64,000 bases of DNA, from positions 2,998,001 through 3,062,000 of the forward strand of contig NZ_CP114904.1 in NCBI RefSeq assembly GCF_027497215.1, read 5' to 3'. This document shows, in pieces, positions 7,598-17,158 of the stretch. The notes under the pieces are model-generated. The model was not told the DNA's origin. It worked only from the letters and a program-made list of their open reading frames with translations, and ran no database searches. Each line of letters begins with the position of its first letter. The stretch's first letter is position 1. Source of the DNA: Micromonospora sp. WMMD812 (lineage in GTDB: Bacteria; Actinomycetota; Actinomycetes; Mycobacteriales; Micromonosporaceae). The position numbers and the translations under genes are program-made.

Positions 7598-9225
7598 CCG
7601 GGCGCGGCGAGCGACGTCCCGGCCCGGTGGACGACCTCACCGGTCTGGTCGGCCGCAACCGGGGGGCGACCGGCCGCGACCGGGACCTGGTGGCCGCGCT
7701 CGCCGACGCCCGGGACCGGCCCGACGGCCCGGCCCGGCTGGTGGAGCTGGAGCGCATCGCCGCGCGGGCCGACGCGAGTGGGGACGACCGGTCCGCGGTG
7801 GACGCTCGTCTCGCGCTGATCGAGACGGCCCTGCTGCACGGCGAACGGTGGCGGCTCGTCGAGCCGGTACGCCGTTGCCTGGCCGTCCTCGACCGCCGCC
7901 CGGACCTGTTCGCCGACGGCGAGGCCGAGATGCTGCTGCGGTACCAGCGGTACGCCGTCGAGGCGCTGCTGAGCACCCCGCGGGTCGGGCTGGACCAGGT
8001 GCGGGCCGTGGACGACCTGGCCGGCCGGCTCGGCGCCGCCGCCGAGGCGGTCGCCGAGCTGCGCTGCCGGATCGCCGACCACCTCGGCGACGAGCCGACC
8101 GCCCGCGAATGGTACGACCGCTGGAGCGCGGCCGAGCCCGGGCCGACCGGGGGCTGCCCCGGATGCGCGCCGGCCCGCCGGGCGGAGCTGCTCGCCGGCT
8201 GGGGCGAGTGGCCGGCCGCGCTGGCCGAACTGCGGGAGGCGCTCGACGGCGTGGTCGAGTGCACCGACCAGCCCGAGCGGGCGCTGACCGCGGCGCTCCT
8301 GCCCTGGTTGCGGGTCGGCGAGGCGGAGCGGGCCGGCACCGCGCACGTACGGGCGTACCGGCGGCACCGCCGCGAGCGGGCCGCCTTTCCGCACCTCGCC
8401 ACACACCTGCGGTTCTGTGCGCTCGCCGGTCATCCGGGCCGGGCGCTGGACATCCTCGCCGACCAGCTGCCCCGGCTCGACCACCCCGGCGACGACCTCT
8501 CCGCGATGGAGTTCGCCGCCGCCGGAGCGCTGGCCTGCGCGCTCGCCGTCGAGGCAGGGCTGGGCGGGCGCCGGGTGCGCCGCCCCGCCTTCGGGGACCG
8601 CCCGCCGGCGGACCTCGACGTCGAGACGCTCGGCACCGTGCTGCTCGGCGTCGCCACCGAGCTGGCCGGCAGCTTCGACGCCCGCAACGGCACCGGACAC
8701 CAGTCCGGCCGGATGGCCGCCTGGCTGGCCGAGCGGCCGGTGGACACGCCGGTGCCGCTGCCGGCCGAGGACGACCCGGCCGACGAGTCGCCGGCGGAGG
8801 AACCGGAGCCGGCGGAGCTGGAGCCCACACCGCTGACCCTGTCCCTGATCACCGCCGCGCTGGATCATCGCGGCGACCGGTACGCGGTGGACGACGGTGG
8901 GACGGTCGTCGGCCGGTGGGGCGCGGCGGTCATCCAGTTCCGGCAGGTCGGCGAGCGCGGTGAGATCCTGCACGCCCGGACGCTCGCGACCCGCCGGCTG
9001 CCCGCCGCCCGGCGCGCCGAGGCGTACGCGTTCTGCAACGCCTGGAACCACGACCGGCTGCTGCCGAAGGCGTACGTGCACGACCTCGGCGACGAGCTGG
9101 TGCTGGCCGGCGACGTCAGCACCGACCTGGCGCACGGGGTGGCCCCGGCGCAACTGACCGTGCTGCTCAACGCGGCGGTGACGACCGGCGTCGCGTACGC
9201 CGACGCGGTCGCCGCCCTCCCCTGA
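7594..9225 (+). CDS. Large protein with helical N-terminal region and C-terminal YbjN domain
   Basis: A 543-residue protein starting at GTG 7594, which overlaps the upstream stop (GTGA). The first 390 or so residues are an all-helical, leucine/alanine/arginine-rich region with repeated helix pairs (for example PDGPARLVELERIAARADASG and AELREALDGVVECT) that look like degenerate TPR or similar repeats; a CPGC pair occurs near residue 188. An acidic E/P linker leads into a C-terminal YbjN domain (about 415-543) that mirrors the preceding gene: VVGRWG, YAFCNAWNHDRLLPKAYVH and DLAHGVAPAQLTVLLN. No enzyme motif was found. Its stop TGA is directly followed by the rnj stop on the other strand. Confidence 0.75.
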   Translation: MTGRGERRPGPVDDLTGLVGRNRGATGRDRDLVAALADARDRPDGPARLVELERIAARADASGDDRSAVDARLALIETALLHGERWRLVEPVRRCLAVLDRRPDLFADGEAEMLLRYQRYAVEALLSTPRVGLDQVRAVDDLAGRLGAAAEAVAELRCRIADHLGDEPTAREWYDRWSAAEPGPTGGCPGCAPARRAELLAGWGEWPAALAELREALDGVVECTDQPERALTAALLPWLRVGEAERAGTAHVRAYRRHRRERAAFPHLATHLRFCALAGHPGRALDILADQLPRLDHPGDDLSAMEFAAAGALACALAVEAGLGGRRVRRPAFGDRPPADLDVETLGTVLLGVATELAGSFDARNGTGHQSGRMAAWLAERPVDTPVPLPAEDDPADESPAEEPEPAELEPTPLTLSLITAALDHRGDRYAVDDGGTVVGRWGAAVIQFRQVGERGEILHARTLATRRLPAARRAEAYAFCNAWNHDRLLPKAYVHDLGDELVLAGDVSTDLAHGVAPAQLTVLLNAAVTTGVAYADAVAALP

Positions 9226-10914
9226 TCAGACCTCGACGACGGTCGGGACGATCATGGGACGCCGCCGGTACGCGTCGTTGACCCAGCGCCCCACCGTGCG
9301 GCGGACGATCTGCTGGAGCTGGTGCGGGTCGGTGATCCCGTCCGAGGCGGCCCGGTTGAGAGCCTCGGTGACCAGCGGGACGACCGCGTTGAACGCCTCC
9401 GGGTCCTCCGAGAAGCCCTTCGCGGAGACGGTCGGCCCGCCCACCACCTTGCCGGTGACGGAGTCGACCACGACGGTGGCGGCGATGAAGCCGCCGTCGC
9501 CGAGGATACGCCGCTCGGTCAGCAGCGACTCGCTCACGTCACCCACGGCGAGGCCGTCGACGTAGACGTACCGGCTCTTCACGTGGCCGACCAGACTGGC
9601 CCGCCCCTCGACCAGGTCCACCACGTCGCCGTCCTCGCAGAGCACCACGCGGTCGGGAGCCACGCCGGACTCGACGCCGAGCCGCGCGTGCGCGCGCAGG
9701 TGGCGCCACTCGCCGTGCACCGGCATCAGGTTGCTGGGCCGCACCACGTTGAGCAGGTAGAGCAGCTCGCCGGCCGGGGCGTGCCCGGAGACGTGCACCT
9801 TGGCGACGTCCTTGTGCACGACCACCGCACCGGCCCGGGCCAGCCGGTTGATCACCCGGTAGACGGAGGTCTCGTTGCCGGGCACCAGGGAGGAGGCGAG
9901 CACCACGGTGTCGCCGGGGGCGATGGTGATGTGCCGGTGGTCGCCGCTGGCCATCCGGCCGAGCGCGCTCATCGGCTCGCCCTGCGAGCCGGTCGACATC
10001 AGCACGATCTGCTCGGGCGGCATCGTGGTCGCCTCTTCCAGCCCGACGACGAGGCCGGGCGGGATGTTGAGCAACCCCAGGTCACGGGCGATGCCCATGT
10101 TGCGCACCATCGAGCGGCCGATGAGGGCGACCTTGCGGCCGTGCTCGGCCGCCGAGTCCATCACCTGCTGCACCCGGTGCACGTGCGAGGCGAACGACGC
10201 GACGATGATCCGCCCCTTGGCCTTCGCGAAGATCGAGTCGAGCACGGGGCCGATCTCCCGCTCCGGAGTGACGAAGCCGGGGATCTCCGCGTTGGTGGAG
10301 TCGGACAGCAGCAGGTCGACACCCTCGGAGCCGAGCCGGGCGAAGCCGGCCAGGTCGGTGATCCGGCCGTCCAGCGGGAGCTGGTCCATCTTGAAGTCGC
10401 CGGTGTGCAGCACCAGGCCGGCCGGGGTGCGGACGGCCACCGCGAGCGCGTCCGGGATCGAGTGGTTCACGGCGAAGAACTCGCACTCGAACGGCCCGAG
10501 CCGCTCCCGGCCGCCCTCCCGCACGGTCAGCGTATACGGCTGGATGCGCCGCTCGGCGAGCTTCGCCTCCACCAGGGCGAGGGTGAACTGCGAACCGACC
10601 AGGGGGATGTCCGGCTTGTGCGCCAGCAGGTAAGGAACCGCGCCGATGTGGTCCTCGTGACCGTGGGTCAGCACGATCGCCTGCACGTCGGCGAGCCGGT
10701 CCAGGATCGGCCCGAAGTCGGGCAGGATCAGGTCCACGCCGGGCTGCTCGACGTCGGGGAACAGGACGCCGCAGTCGATCACCAGCAACTTGCCGTCGTA
10801 CTCGAAGACGGTCATGTTCCGACCGATGGCGCCGAGCCCGCCGAGCGGAATGATCCGCAGTCCGCCCTCCGCGAGTGGAGGGGGGAGTTCCGCCTCGATG
10901 TGCGCCTCGGTCAC
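9226..10914 (-). CDS. rnj: Ribonuclease J
   Basis: A 562-residue metallo-beta-lactamase/beta-CASP nuclease with endo- and 5'-3' exonuclease activity in mRNA decay and rRNA maturation. The zinc-binding motif HGHEDHIGA and the further ligands in HTGDFKMD are present; the beta-CASP block includes SHVHRVQQVMD and VSGHAPAGELLYLLN. The C-terminal domain ends in the RPMIVPTVVEV tail typical of actinobacterial RNase J. GTG 10914 is preceded by GGGGTGG. Gene order thyX-dapA-rnj is the same as in mycobacteria. It converges on the YbjN gene with no spacer. Confidence 0.95.
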   Translation of the reverse strand: MTEAHIEAELPPPLAEGGLRIIPLGGLGAIGRNMTVFEYDGKLLVIDCGVLFPDVEQPGVDLILPDFGPILDRLADVQAIVLTHGHEDHIGAVPYLLAHKPDIPLVGSQFTLALVEAKLAERRIQPYTLTVREGGRERLGPFECEFFAVNHSIPDALAVAVRTPAGLVLHTGDFKMDQLPLDGRITDLAGFARLGSEGVDLLLSDSTNAEIPGFVTPEREIGPVLDSIFAKAKGRIIVASFASHVHRVQQVMDSAAEHGRKVALIGRSMVRNMGIARDLGLLNIPPGLVVGLEEATTMPPEQIVLMSTGSQGEPMSALGRMASGDHRHITIAPGDTVVLASSLVPGNETSVYRVINRLARAGAVVVHKDVAKVHVSGHAPAGELLYLLNVVRPSNLMPVHGEWRHLRAHARLGVESGVAPDRVVLCEDGDVVDLVEGRASLVGHVKSRYVYVDGLAVGDVSESLLTERRILGDGGFIAATVVVDSVTGKVVGGPTVSAKGFSEDPEAFNAVVPLVTEALNRAASDGITDPHQLQQIVRRTVGRWVNDAYRRRPMIVPTVVEV

Positions 10915-10966
10915 GCGTCCACCCCATTCTGGGACGCCGTCACCGGGCGTCCGTCGTGTCGTTCGA

Positions 10967-11893
10967 TCATTCAGGGAGCTCCAGACCCGCCGCCGCGCAG
11001 TCGGCGCGCAGCTGGGCGATCTCGTCGTCGGTGGCGTCCACCAGCGGAGGCCGGACCGGGCCGGCGGGCATGCCGGCGGCCGTCAGGCCCGCCTTCACCA
11101 GGATGACGCCCTGGGTGCGGAAGATGCCGGTGTAGAGGGGCAGCAGTCGCCGGTGCAGGGCGAGCGCGGCGGCGTTGTCCCCCGCGTCGTACGCCTCGAT
11201 CATCTGCTTGGTCAGCGCGCCGGTGAAGTGGGTGGAGGTGCCCACCACGCCGACCGTGCCGACGGCCATCGCGGGCAGGGTGAGCGAGTCCTCGCCGCTG
11301 TAGTAGGCCAGGTTGGTGCGGCTGGTCACCCAACTGGTCGCGGTCAGGTCGCCCTTGGCGTCCTTCACCGCGACGATCCGGGCGTGCTCGGCGAGGCGCA
11401 CCATGGTATCGGTGGCGATCGCCACGCCGGCGCGGTGCGGGATGTCGTAGAGCATCACCGGCAGGCCGGTCGCGTCGGCGACGGCGGTGAAGTGGCGCAG
11501 GAGCCCACTCTGCGGCGGCTTGTTGTAGTACGGCGTGACCACCAGCAGGCCGTGCGCGCCCGCCTTCTCGGCGGCGGCGGCCAGCTCGATGGTGTGCCGG
11601 GTGTCGTTCGTGCCGACTCCGGCCACCACCTTGGCCCGGTCGCCGACCGCCTCCACCACGGCCCGGATCAGGCGCTCCTTCTCCGCGTCGGTGGTGGTGG
11701 GCGACTCGCCGGTGGTGCCGTTGACCACCAGCGCGTCGTTGCCCTGCTCGTCGACCAGATGGTTCGCCAGGCGGGCGGCGCCGTCGAGGTCGAGCGAACC
11801 GTCGGCGGTGAACGGGGTCACCATGGCCGTGAGCACTCGCCCGAAGGGGCGGGACACCGCCCGGGCGGGGGTGTCAGGGTGGTCGTGCGTCAT
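10967..11893 (-). CDS. dapA: 4-hydroxy-tetrahydrodipicolinate synthase
   Basis: A 308-residue TIM-barrel aldolase that condenses pyruvate with aspartate semialdehyde in lysine and diaminopimelate synthesis. The substrate-binding NGTTGES motif, the catalytic tyrosine region VTPYYNKPPQSGL and the Schiff-base lysine in IVAVKDAKGDL are all present. ATG 11893 is the first start in frame before the barrel. It sits 46 bases downstream of thyX and 52 upstream of rnj; dapB, the next step in the pathway, is 14 kb away in this window. Confidence 0.95.
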   Translation of the reverse strand: MTHDHPDTPARAVSRPFGRVLTAMVTPFTADGSLDLDGAARLANHLVDEQGNDALVVNGTTGESPTTTDAEKERLIRAVVEAVGDRAKVVAGVGTNDTRHTIELAAAAEKAGAHGLLVVTPYYNKPPQSGLLRHFTAVADATGLPVMLYDIPHRAGVAIATDTMVRLAEHARIVAVKDAKGDLTATSWVTSRTNLAYYSGEDSLTLPAMAVGTVGVVGTSTHFTGALTKQMIEAYDAGDNAAALALHRRLLPLYTGIFRTQGVILVKAGLTAAGMPAGPVRPPLVDATDDEIAQLRADCAAAGLELPE

Positions 11894-11939
11894 GTTTCCA
11901 ACCTAGCGGACGACCACGGACCGCCCGCCGGGGAAGGGC

Positions 11940-12683
11940 TCAGGAGACCGCCGCGTGCGGGCTGGTCGCCACCTCGGTGCCGTCGGGCAGGGTGGAGATC
12001 ACGAAGTCGGCGAAGACGTTCGGGGCGACCCCCTGGAGCTGGCGCAGGCACTCCACGGCCAGCTCCCGGATCTCCACGTCGGCGTGCTCGGTGGCCCGCA
12101 TCGCGACGAAGTGCCGCCAGGCCCGGTAATTGCCCGTCACCACGATCCGGGTCTCGGTGGCGTTCGGCAGCACCGCGCGGGCGGCCTGGCGGGCCTGCTT
12201 GCGCCGCAGGGTCGGGTTCGGCTCGTCGGCGAAGCGCTGCTCCAGCCCCTCGAGCAGCTCCGTGTACGCCCGCACGCTCGCCTCGGCCGCCTCGACGAAC
12301 TTCTTGTGCAGCTCCGGGTCCTCGGCGATCACCGCGGGCTCGACCATGGCCGCGTCCCGCTCCGGGACGTACCGCTGGGAGAGCTGCGAGTACGAGAAGT
12401 GGCGGTGCCGGATCAGCTCGTGGGTGAAGGAGCGGGAGACCCCGGTGAAGTAGAAGGTCACCGAGCCGTGCTCCAGCACCGAGAGGTGCCCGACCTCCAG
12501 GATGTGCGCGAGGTAGCCGGCGTTGGTGGCGGTGGCCGGGTTCGGCTTGCGCCAGGACTGGTAGCAGGCCCGGCCGGCGAACTCGGCGAGCGCCTGGCCC
12601 CCCTCGGCGTCGGTCGACCACGGCACGTCGTCCGGCGCCTCGAACTGGGTCCACGCGATCAACTTCACCTGGGGCTGCACCAT
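11940..12683 (-). CDS. thyX: Flavin-dependent thymidylate synthase
   Basis: A 247-residue FAD- and NADPH-dependent thymidylate synthase, making dTMP from dUMP without producing dihydrofolate. The ThyX signature RHRxxSxxxxSxR is seen as [14 protein letters not shown]. The chosen ATG at 12683 ([11 protein letters not shown]) has GAGGA nine bases upstream; an ATG three codons earlier sits directly on that GAGGA and is less likely. The neighbouring dapA and rnj follow on the same strand. Confidence 0.94.
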   Translation of the reverse strand: MVQPQVKLIAWTQFEAPDDVPWSTDAEGGQALAEFAGRACYQSWRKPNPATATNAGYLAHILEVGHLSVLEHGSVTFYFTGVSRSFTHELIRHRHFSYSQLSQRYVPERDAAMVEPAVIAEDPELHKKFVEAAEASVRAYTELLEGLEQRFADEPNPTLRRKQARQAARAVLPNATETRIVVTGNYRAWRHFVAMRATEHADVEIRELAVECLRQLQGVAPNVFADFVISTLPDGTEVATSPHAAVS

Positions 12684-12884
12684 CTCCGGCATTCCTCGGA
12701 CTGTAGTGGCGGCGCACGCCCCGCCCAAGTCCGGCTCGCGCCTCTGCAACGTCGATCACGTCGGGCACCGGCCGGGTGGCTGCTGCCCGCGTCGCACAGT
12801 CGGCGCCGATCCCCGGGCCAGCCACATCCGCGGTTCGCGCCGGTGCAGGTCGGTGCGCCCAGCGCCGGCCGGGTGATGCTGCCC

Positions 12885-13161
12885 GGATCCTTTGGAGCTG
12901 AGTCATCCACGACATCACGCCGTACCGGCCCGGCGCACCCTAGACAGCCGGCGCGCGGCGCAAGGCCGGAGCGGACCCGGCCCCGTAGCCGACACGCGGA
13001 CCCAGCCCGCACAGGCGAGCCCGGCCCGCACGGGCGGATGTGGCCCGTGCACGGGCGGAGGTGGGCCTTCCCGCGTAGCCGGATACGCGGCCAGGCTGGC
13101 GTGGCCGGCGGCGGACGTCGCGAACCCGCGATGTCCAGAACGACTCAGCTCTAAAGGATGC
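12885..13161. repeat. 277-bp element bounded by 32-base imperfect inverted repeats
   Basis: The arm 12885-12916 and the arm 13130-13161 are inverted copies that match at 26 of 32 positions; the best block is GACTCAGCTC-Y-AAAGGAT. The 213 bases between hold no convincing gene, but contain short repeats of GCCCGCACGGGCGG type. It resembles a MITE-like or palindromic interspersed element; no direct target duplication was recognised. It occupies part of a 760-base gene-free stretch (12684-13443) between thyX and the DUF2752 gene. Outside the element I see only the thyX 5' region and GC-rich sequence with no supported feature. Confidence 0.55.
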
Positions 13162-13443
13162 GTGGATGGAACTACTCCGATCCTCCGCTCGCGCCAGCTG
13201 ATCCCGCGCGCCGGCCGATCCACCGCCGCGCCGGCCCACCCCCGCCCGCGCCGGCTGAACGTGGCGCCCCGGCCCAGCGCCGACGGGCCCGCAGGGACGC
13301 CCAGCGGCGCCGGCGGGATGCGGTCGGCGGGCGAAGCGGCGGTGTCACGAAGCGGCAGCGGTGCGGCGGCTGGTCGAACGCCACGGCGCCGGGCACGGAC
13401 CGTCGGGCGTGACCGGGTGGCTGGCCCGGCCGGGGGTGTGCGG

Positions 13444-14076
13444 TCAGACGTAGAGGGAGGTGAAGGGTGCCCAAGGGAGGTTGCGCAGCACCGAGAAGGC
13501 GAACCAGGCGGCCAGGAAGCCGCCGATCACCTTGCTGCTGATCCGCAGCTCGGGCAGGCGCCAACCGAACGCCTGCCGCCCCGCCCAGGCCACGAACAGG
13601 TAGGCCAGGAAGGGCAGCGCGAAGACGAAGAGGAAATGGTGCCGGGCGGCGGCCGGGAGGTCGGCGTGCAGCACGTACCAGAGCGCGCGGGTGCCACCGC
13701 AGCCTGGGCAGTCCAGCCCGGTGGTCAGCTTCAACAGGCAGGTGGGCGCGGCATCGGGATCCGACCGCGTCGGGTCGGCGAGCAGCGTGTAGCCGATCCC
13801 GGCCGCGACGCAGCCGACCGCCGCGAGCGGCACCGCCCAGCGGGGCGAACGGTCGTGAAGCCGGACCACGAACCGGGTGAGCCGGTCGGGCTCGGGCGCC
13901 GGGTACGCCGGCGCCGCGCCGGCCGGCCAGCCGGGAGGCGGCGTGCCCTCCGCCGGCCACGCGGTGGGCGGGACCACGTCCACGGGCGCCTCGGAGGCCG
14001 GGACCGTGCCGGCCGGCGGGGCGGCGGGTGCGTCAGCAGGCGGCTGCGGCGGGCCGGCCGGTCCGTGAACGCTCGT
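13444..14076 (-). CDS. DUF2752 membrane protein
   Basis: A 210-residue protein with a 60-residue proline/alanine-rich cytoplasmic head and at least three membrane helices. The DUF2752 signature is clear: CPGCGGTRALWYVLHADL (CxxCGxTRA), around residue 125, next to a conserved cysteine in TCLLKLTTG. The function of the family is unknown; the cysteines suggest metal or redox chemistry near the membrane. The GTG at 14076 is preceded by GGTGAG three bases upstream and falls eight bases after the stop of the DNA glycosylase-like gene; a GTG six codons earlier is the alternative. Confidence 0.8.
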   Translation of the reverse strand, partial: TSVHGPAGPPQPPADAPAAPPAGTVPASEAPVDVVPPTAWPAEGTPPPGWPAGAAPAYPAPEPDRLTRFVVRLHDRSPRWAVPLAAVGCVAAGIGYTLLADPTRSDPDAAPTCLLKLTTGLDCPGCGGTRALWYVLHADLPAAARHHFLFVFALPFLAYLFVAWAGRQAFGWRLPELRISSKVIGGFLAAWFAFSVLRNLPWAPFTSLYV

Positions 14077-14083
14077 CACGCGC

Positions 14084-15313
14084 TCACCGTACACCGGCGA
14101 CGCCCACCAACGCGGCGGCCAGCGGACCGGCCAGGTCGCCGGCGGTGGGCGGCGCGACCGCGTCCAGGCCGAGCCAGCCGGCGAGGCGGTAGAGCTCGGC
14201 GGCGAGCGCCACCGCGGTCTCGCCGGGATCGGCGCCGGGCTCGACCCACGCGGCCGGCACCAGCAGCACCCCGGCCTTCCGGTCGGCCTTCAGGTCGACC
14301 CGGGCGGTGAACCGCTCACCCTGCAGGAAGGGCAGCACGTAGTAGCCGTGCACCCGCTGCGGTGCCGGCACGTAGATCTCGATCCGGTAGCTGAAGTCGA
14401 AGAGCCGCTCGGTGCGGTTACGCTCCCAGACCAGCGGGTCGAACGGGCTGACCAGGGTGTTGCCGCGGACCCACCGGGGCAGCCGGGCCTGGGCGTGCAG
14501 CCAGGCCGGCTGCCGCCACCCGGCCACGGTCACCGGCAGCAGCTCACCGGCCTCGGCCAACTCAGCGATCGCCTGCCGGGCCCCGGCGAGCGGCAGCCGG
14601 AAGTAGTCGCGCAACTCCGGCTCGGCGGCGACCCCGAGCGACCGCGCGGCGATCGCCAGCAGGGTGCGGTAGGCCTCGCCGTCGGTCGGGGTGGGCGCGT
14701 CCAGCGCGGCGGCCGGCAGCACGCGCTCGGGCAGGTCGTAGCGGCGGGCGAAGGAGGTGCTGCGCTCGGCCGCGGTCACCTCACCGGCCCAGAACAGGTA
14801 TTCCAGCGCCCGCTTCACCGCCGACCAGTTCCACCCCCAGTTGCCGGTCTCCCGCGGCGCGTCGTGCTCGATCTCCGCGGCGGTCAGCGGGCCCCGCGCG
14901 GCCACCTCGTCGCGCACCCAGGCCACCAGCTCGGGCTGCTCCTCGGCGATCCGGCGCATGCCGCCCCACGACTCGCTGCGTGCCCGGGCCATCCGCCAAC
15001 GCAGCGCCGCGTGCAGCGCGACCGGGACCAGCGACGCCTCGTGCCCCCAGTATTCGAACAGCTCCCGGGGGCGGCGGTAGGCGGCGGTGTCGAGCAGGGT
15101 CGTCGGGTAGGGCCCGAGCCGGCTGTAGAGCGGCAGGTAGTGGGCCCGTTGCAGCACGTTGACCGAGTCCATCTGGATCAGCCCGACCCGGTCGAGCACC
15201 CGGCGCAGGTGCCGGCGGGTCGGCACGCCGACGGGCGCCGGGTCGGCGAAGCCCTGGGCGGCCAGCGCCACCCGGCGGGCCTGGGCGAGCGAGAGCGATT
15301 CCGGTGCGGTCAT
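14084..15313 (-). CDS. YcaQ/AlkX-type winged-helix DNA glycosylase
   Basis: A 409-residue member of the HTH_42 family, whose characterised members (E. coli YcaQ, Streptomyces AlkZ) excise bulky or crosslinked alkylated bases. The catalytic QxD motif is visible as [16 protein letters not shown] (Q47, D49), which places it in the YcaQ branch rather than the QxQ AlkZ branch. The [19 protein letters not shown] and [16 protein letters not shown] segments are family hallmarks. ATG 15313 was chosen because upstream in-frame residues (KSSMARRRR) fall in the divergent promoter region shared with the GNAT gene. AlkZ homologues often protect producers of DNA-alkylating antibiotics, but the YcaQ branch is a broad housekeeping repair enzyme. 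Confidence 0.85.
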   Translation of the reverse strand: MTAPESLSLAQARRVALAAQGFADPAPVGVPTRRHLRRVLDRVGLIQMDSVNVLQRAHYLPLYSRLGPYPTTLLDTAAYRRPRELFEYWGHEASLVPVALHAALRWRMARARSESWGGMRRIAEEQPELVAWVRDEVAARGPLTAAEIEHDAPRETGNWGWNWSAVKRALEYLFWAGEVTAAERSTSFARRYDLPERVLPAAALDAPTPTDGEAYRTLLAIAARSLGVAAEPELRDYFRLPLAGARQAIAELAEAGELLPVTVAGWRQPAWLHAQARLPRWVRGNTLVSPFDPLVWERNRTERLFDFSYRIEIYVPAPQRVHGYYVLPFLQGERFTARVDLKADRKAGVLLVPAAWVEPGADPGETAVALAAELYRLAGWLGLDAVAPPTAGDLAGPLAAALVGVAGVR

Positions 15314-15392
15314 CGTCGGCGACACTATGTCATCGGTACGACGCCGCCGCGCCATGCTGGATTTGCCGACGGATGCGGCATAGAACGGTGCA

Positions 15393-15947
15393 ATGCTCAC
15401 CATCCGCCCCGAGGAGCCGGACGACGCCGAAGCGGTCGCCCAGGTGCACGTGCACGGTTGGCAGACCGGCTACGCCGGCATCATGCCGGACGAGGTGCTG
15501 CGCCGGCTGAACGTGGCGGCCTGGGCCCAGCGCCGGCGCGACATCGGCACGGCCGACCCGGAGCACCCGTTCACCACCCTCCTCGCCGAGGCGGACGGCG
15601 GGCGGATCATCGGGTTCACCTCGTTCGGCCCGTACCGCGTCGACCAGGACCGCGCGGACCTCGACCCGACGTGGGGCGAGGTGCTCGCCCTCTTCGTCGA
15701 GCCGGCCCACTGGGGTGACGGCACCGCGCGGGCGCTGCTGGCCGCCGCCCGCGACGGACTGGCCGCGCGGGGCTGGACGGCGTACCGGATGTGGGTGCTG
15801 GCGGAGAACAGCCGGGCCCGCCGGTTCTGCGCGCGGGCCGGGCTGTCACCGGACGGTGAGCGGTCGACCTACCCGGTGCCGCTCTCCGGCGGCCGCCCCC
15901 CGGTCGGGCTCGTCGAGCTGCGGTACGCCGGACGCCTCGACGGCTGA
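15393..15947 (+). CDS. GNAT family N-acetyltransferase
   Basis: A 184-residue acetyltransferase of the RimI-like fold. The N-terminal [20 protein letters not shown] and the acetyl-CoA site region [21 protein letters not shown] are typical; the C-terminal [14 protein letters not shown] completes the fold. The acceptor is unknown. ATG 15393 follows 79 bases of divergent promoter region shared with the YcaQ-like gene. Its last 102 bases overlap the 3' end of the convergent membrane glycosyltransferase gene. Confidence 0.82.
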   Translation: MLTIRPEEPDDAEAVAQVHVHGWQTGYAGIMPDEVLRRLNVAAWAQRRRDIGTADPEHPFTTLLAEADGGRIIGFTSFGPYRVDQDRADLDPTWGEVLALFVEPAHWGDGTARALLAAARDGLAARGWTAYRMWVLAENSRARRFCARAGLSPDGERSTYPVPLSGGRPPVGLVELRYAGRLDG

Positions 15948-17123
15948 CCGGCGCGGCGCGACCCACCGGCGGATCGGCAGGAACGCCAGCAGCGCGAGGC
16001 TGATCCAGACGTACGCGTTGCTGCCGAGGAAGCCGTCCACGCCGGTGAAGTCCTTCTCCCACGACCAGACGATCCGGCTGATCAGGAGCCCGTACCCGAC
16101 GATCGCGGCGGCCAGCAGGAGACGGCGCCGGCGGCCGCCCGCGGGCGCCGCCATGGCGTTGTCCACCAGCAGGATCAACGCCGGCAGCAGCCAGACCAGG
16201 TGGTGCACCCAGGTGACCGGGCTGACCAGACACATCACCGCGCCGGTGAGGGCGAGGCCGGTCGCCTCGTCACCGACCGCGACGGCGGCCCGGGAGCGCC
16301 AGGCCCAGAGCGCCAGCGTGCCGAGCACCAGGACCAGCCAGGCCACCGTGCTCGGGTGCGCCGGGTCGAGCCGGGCGACCACTCCGCGCAGCGACTGGTT
16401 GGAGACGAACGCCAGCTCGCCCACCCGGCCGGTGTTCCACAGGGCCTCGGTCCAGAACTCCCGGGAGGCGTTCGGGAAGAGGGCGCCAGCGAGCACGCTG
16501 GCCCCGGCCGCGGTGGCCATCGCGGTGACGGCCGCCCGCCAGCGCCCGGTGACCAGCAGGTAGACGATGAAGATGCCCGGCGTGAGTTTGATCGCGGTAG
16601 CCAGCCCGATGCCCACCCCGGCCCAGCGGTTGCCGGCCGGCAGCAGCCGGAGCAGGTCGACCGCGACCAGGAAGAGCAGCAGCATGTTCACCTGGCCGAA
16701 GTTGACCGTCTCGCGCATCGGCTCGAACGCGGCGGACAGGCAGAGCGCCACGGCAAGGGTGAACCAGCGGGTCCAGCCGGCCCGCCGGGCGATCGGGTCG
16801 AGCAGCCACCAGAAGAGCACCGCGGTCACGACGACCGTGGCGGCGACGCTCACGGTGATGGCGGCCGGCCACGGCAGGTACGCCATCGGCAGCATGACCA
16901 GCGCGGCGAACGGCGGATAGGTGAAGCCGTACTGCGTGTAGGGCCGCAGGTAGTCGTAGATCTCCCCGCCGTCGTGCACCCACCAGTTCAGGGCGCCGTA
17001 GTAGACCTGAAGGTCGAAGAAGCCGTGCCGTACGGCCGCGACCAGCAGGAAGGCGCTCACCGCGACGGCGAGCAGGAGAACACTGACGACCTGCCACATC
17101 GTCCGACTGGCACCCTGCGCCAC
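15846..17123 (-). CDS. GT87-like polyprenol-phosphate mannosyltransferase (membrane)
   Basis: A 425-residue integral membrane protein of the DUF2029/GT87 type, with about ten helices. The first extracytoplasmic loop contains FDLQVYYGALNWW and YTYPPFAALVMLP-like residues (GFTYPPFAALVMLP), the acidic/aromatic pattern of GT-C enzymes; later VNFGQVNMLLLFLVAVDLL and GIATAIKLTPG-like (GLATAIKLTPG) blocks are family signatures. Relatives transfer mannose from polyprenyl-phosphate-mannose to phosphatidylinositol mannosides and lipoglycans. GTG 17123 has GGAGG five bases upstream and was preferred over an upstream frame that would run into the next gene. The 35-residue hydrophilic tail overlaps the GNAT gene on the other strand. 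Confidence 0.82.
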   Translation of the reverse strand: MAQGASRTMWQVVSVLLLAVAVSAFLLVAAVRHGFFDLQVYYGALNWWVHDGGEIYDYLRPYTQYGFTYPPFAALVMLPMAYLPWPAAITVSVAATVVVTAVLFWWLLDPIARRAGWTRWFTLAVALCLSAAFEPMRETVNFGQVNMLLLFLVAVDLLRLLPAGNRWAGVGIGLATAIKLTPGIFIVYLLVTGRWRAAVTAMATAAGASVLAGALFPNASREFWTEALWNTGRVGELAFVSNQSLRGVVARLDPAHPSTVAWLVLVLGTLALWAWRSRAAVAVGDEATGLALTGAVMCLVSPVTWVHHLVWLLPALILLVDNAMAAPAGGRRRRLLLAAAIVGYGLLISRIVWSWEKDFTGVDGFLGSNAYVWISLALLAFLPIRRWVAPRRSAVEASGVPQLDEPDRGAAAGERHRVGRPLTVR

Positions 17124-17158
17124 CGTCGCCTCCCTCGCCCTGCGTAGGCTCACGTCCC

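Noticed and set aside
12917..13129. Coding capacity inside the inverted-repeat element
   Set aside because: All frames are arginine/proline/glycine-rich without start signals; no transposase motif.
13162..13443. Extension of a coding frame downstream of the DUF2752 gene
   Set aside because: The protein has a clear end at 13444 and the region beyond shows only low-complexity frames.
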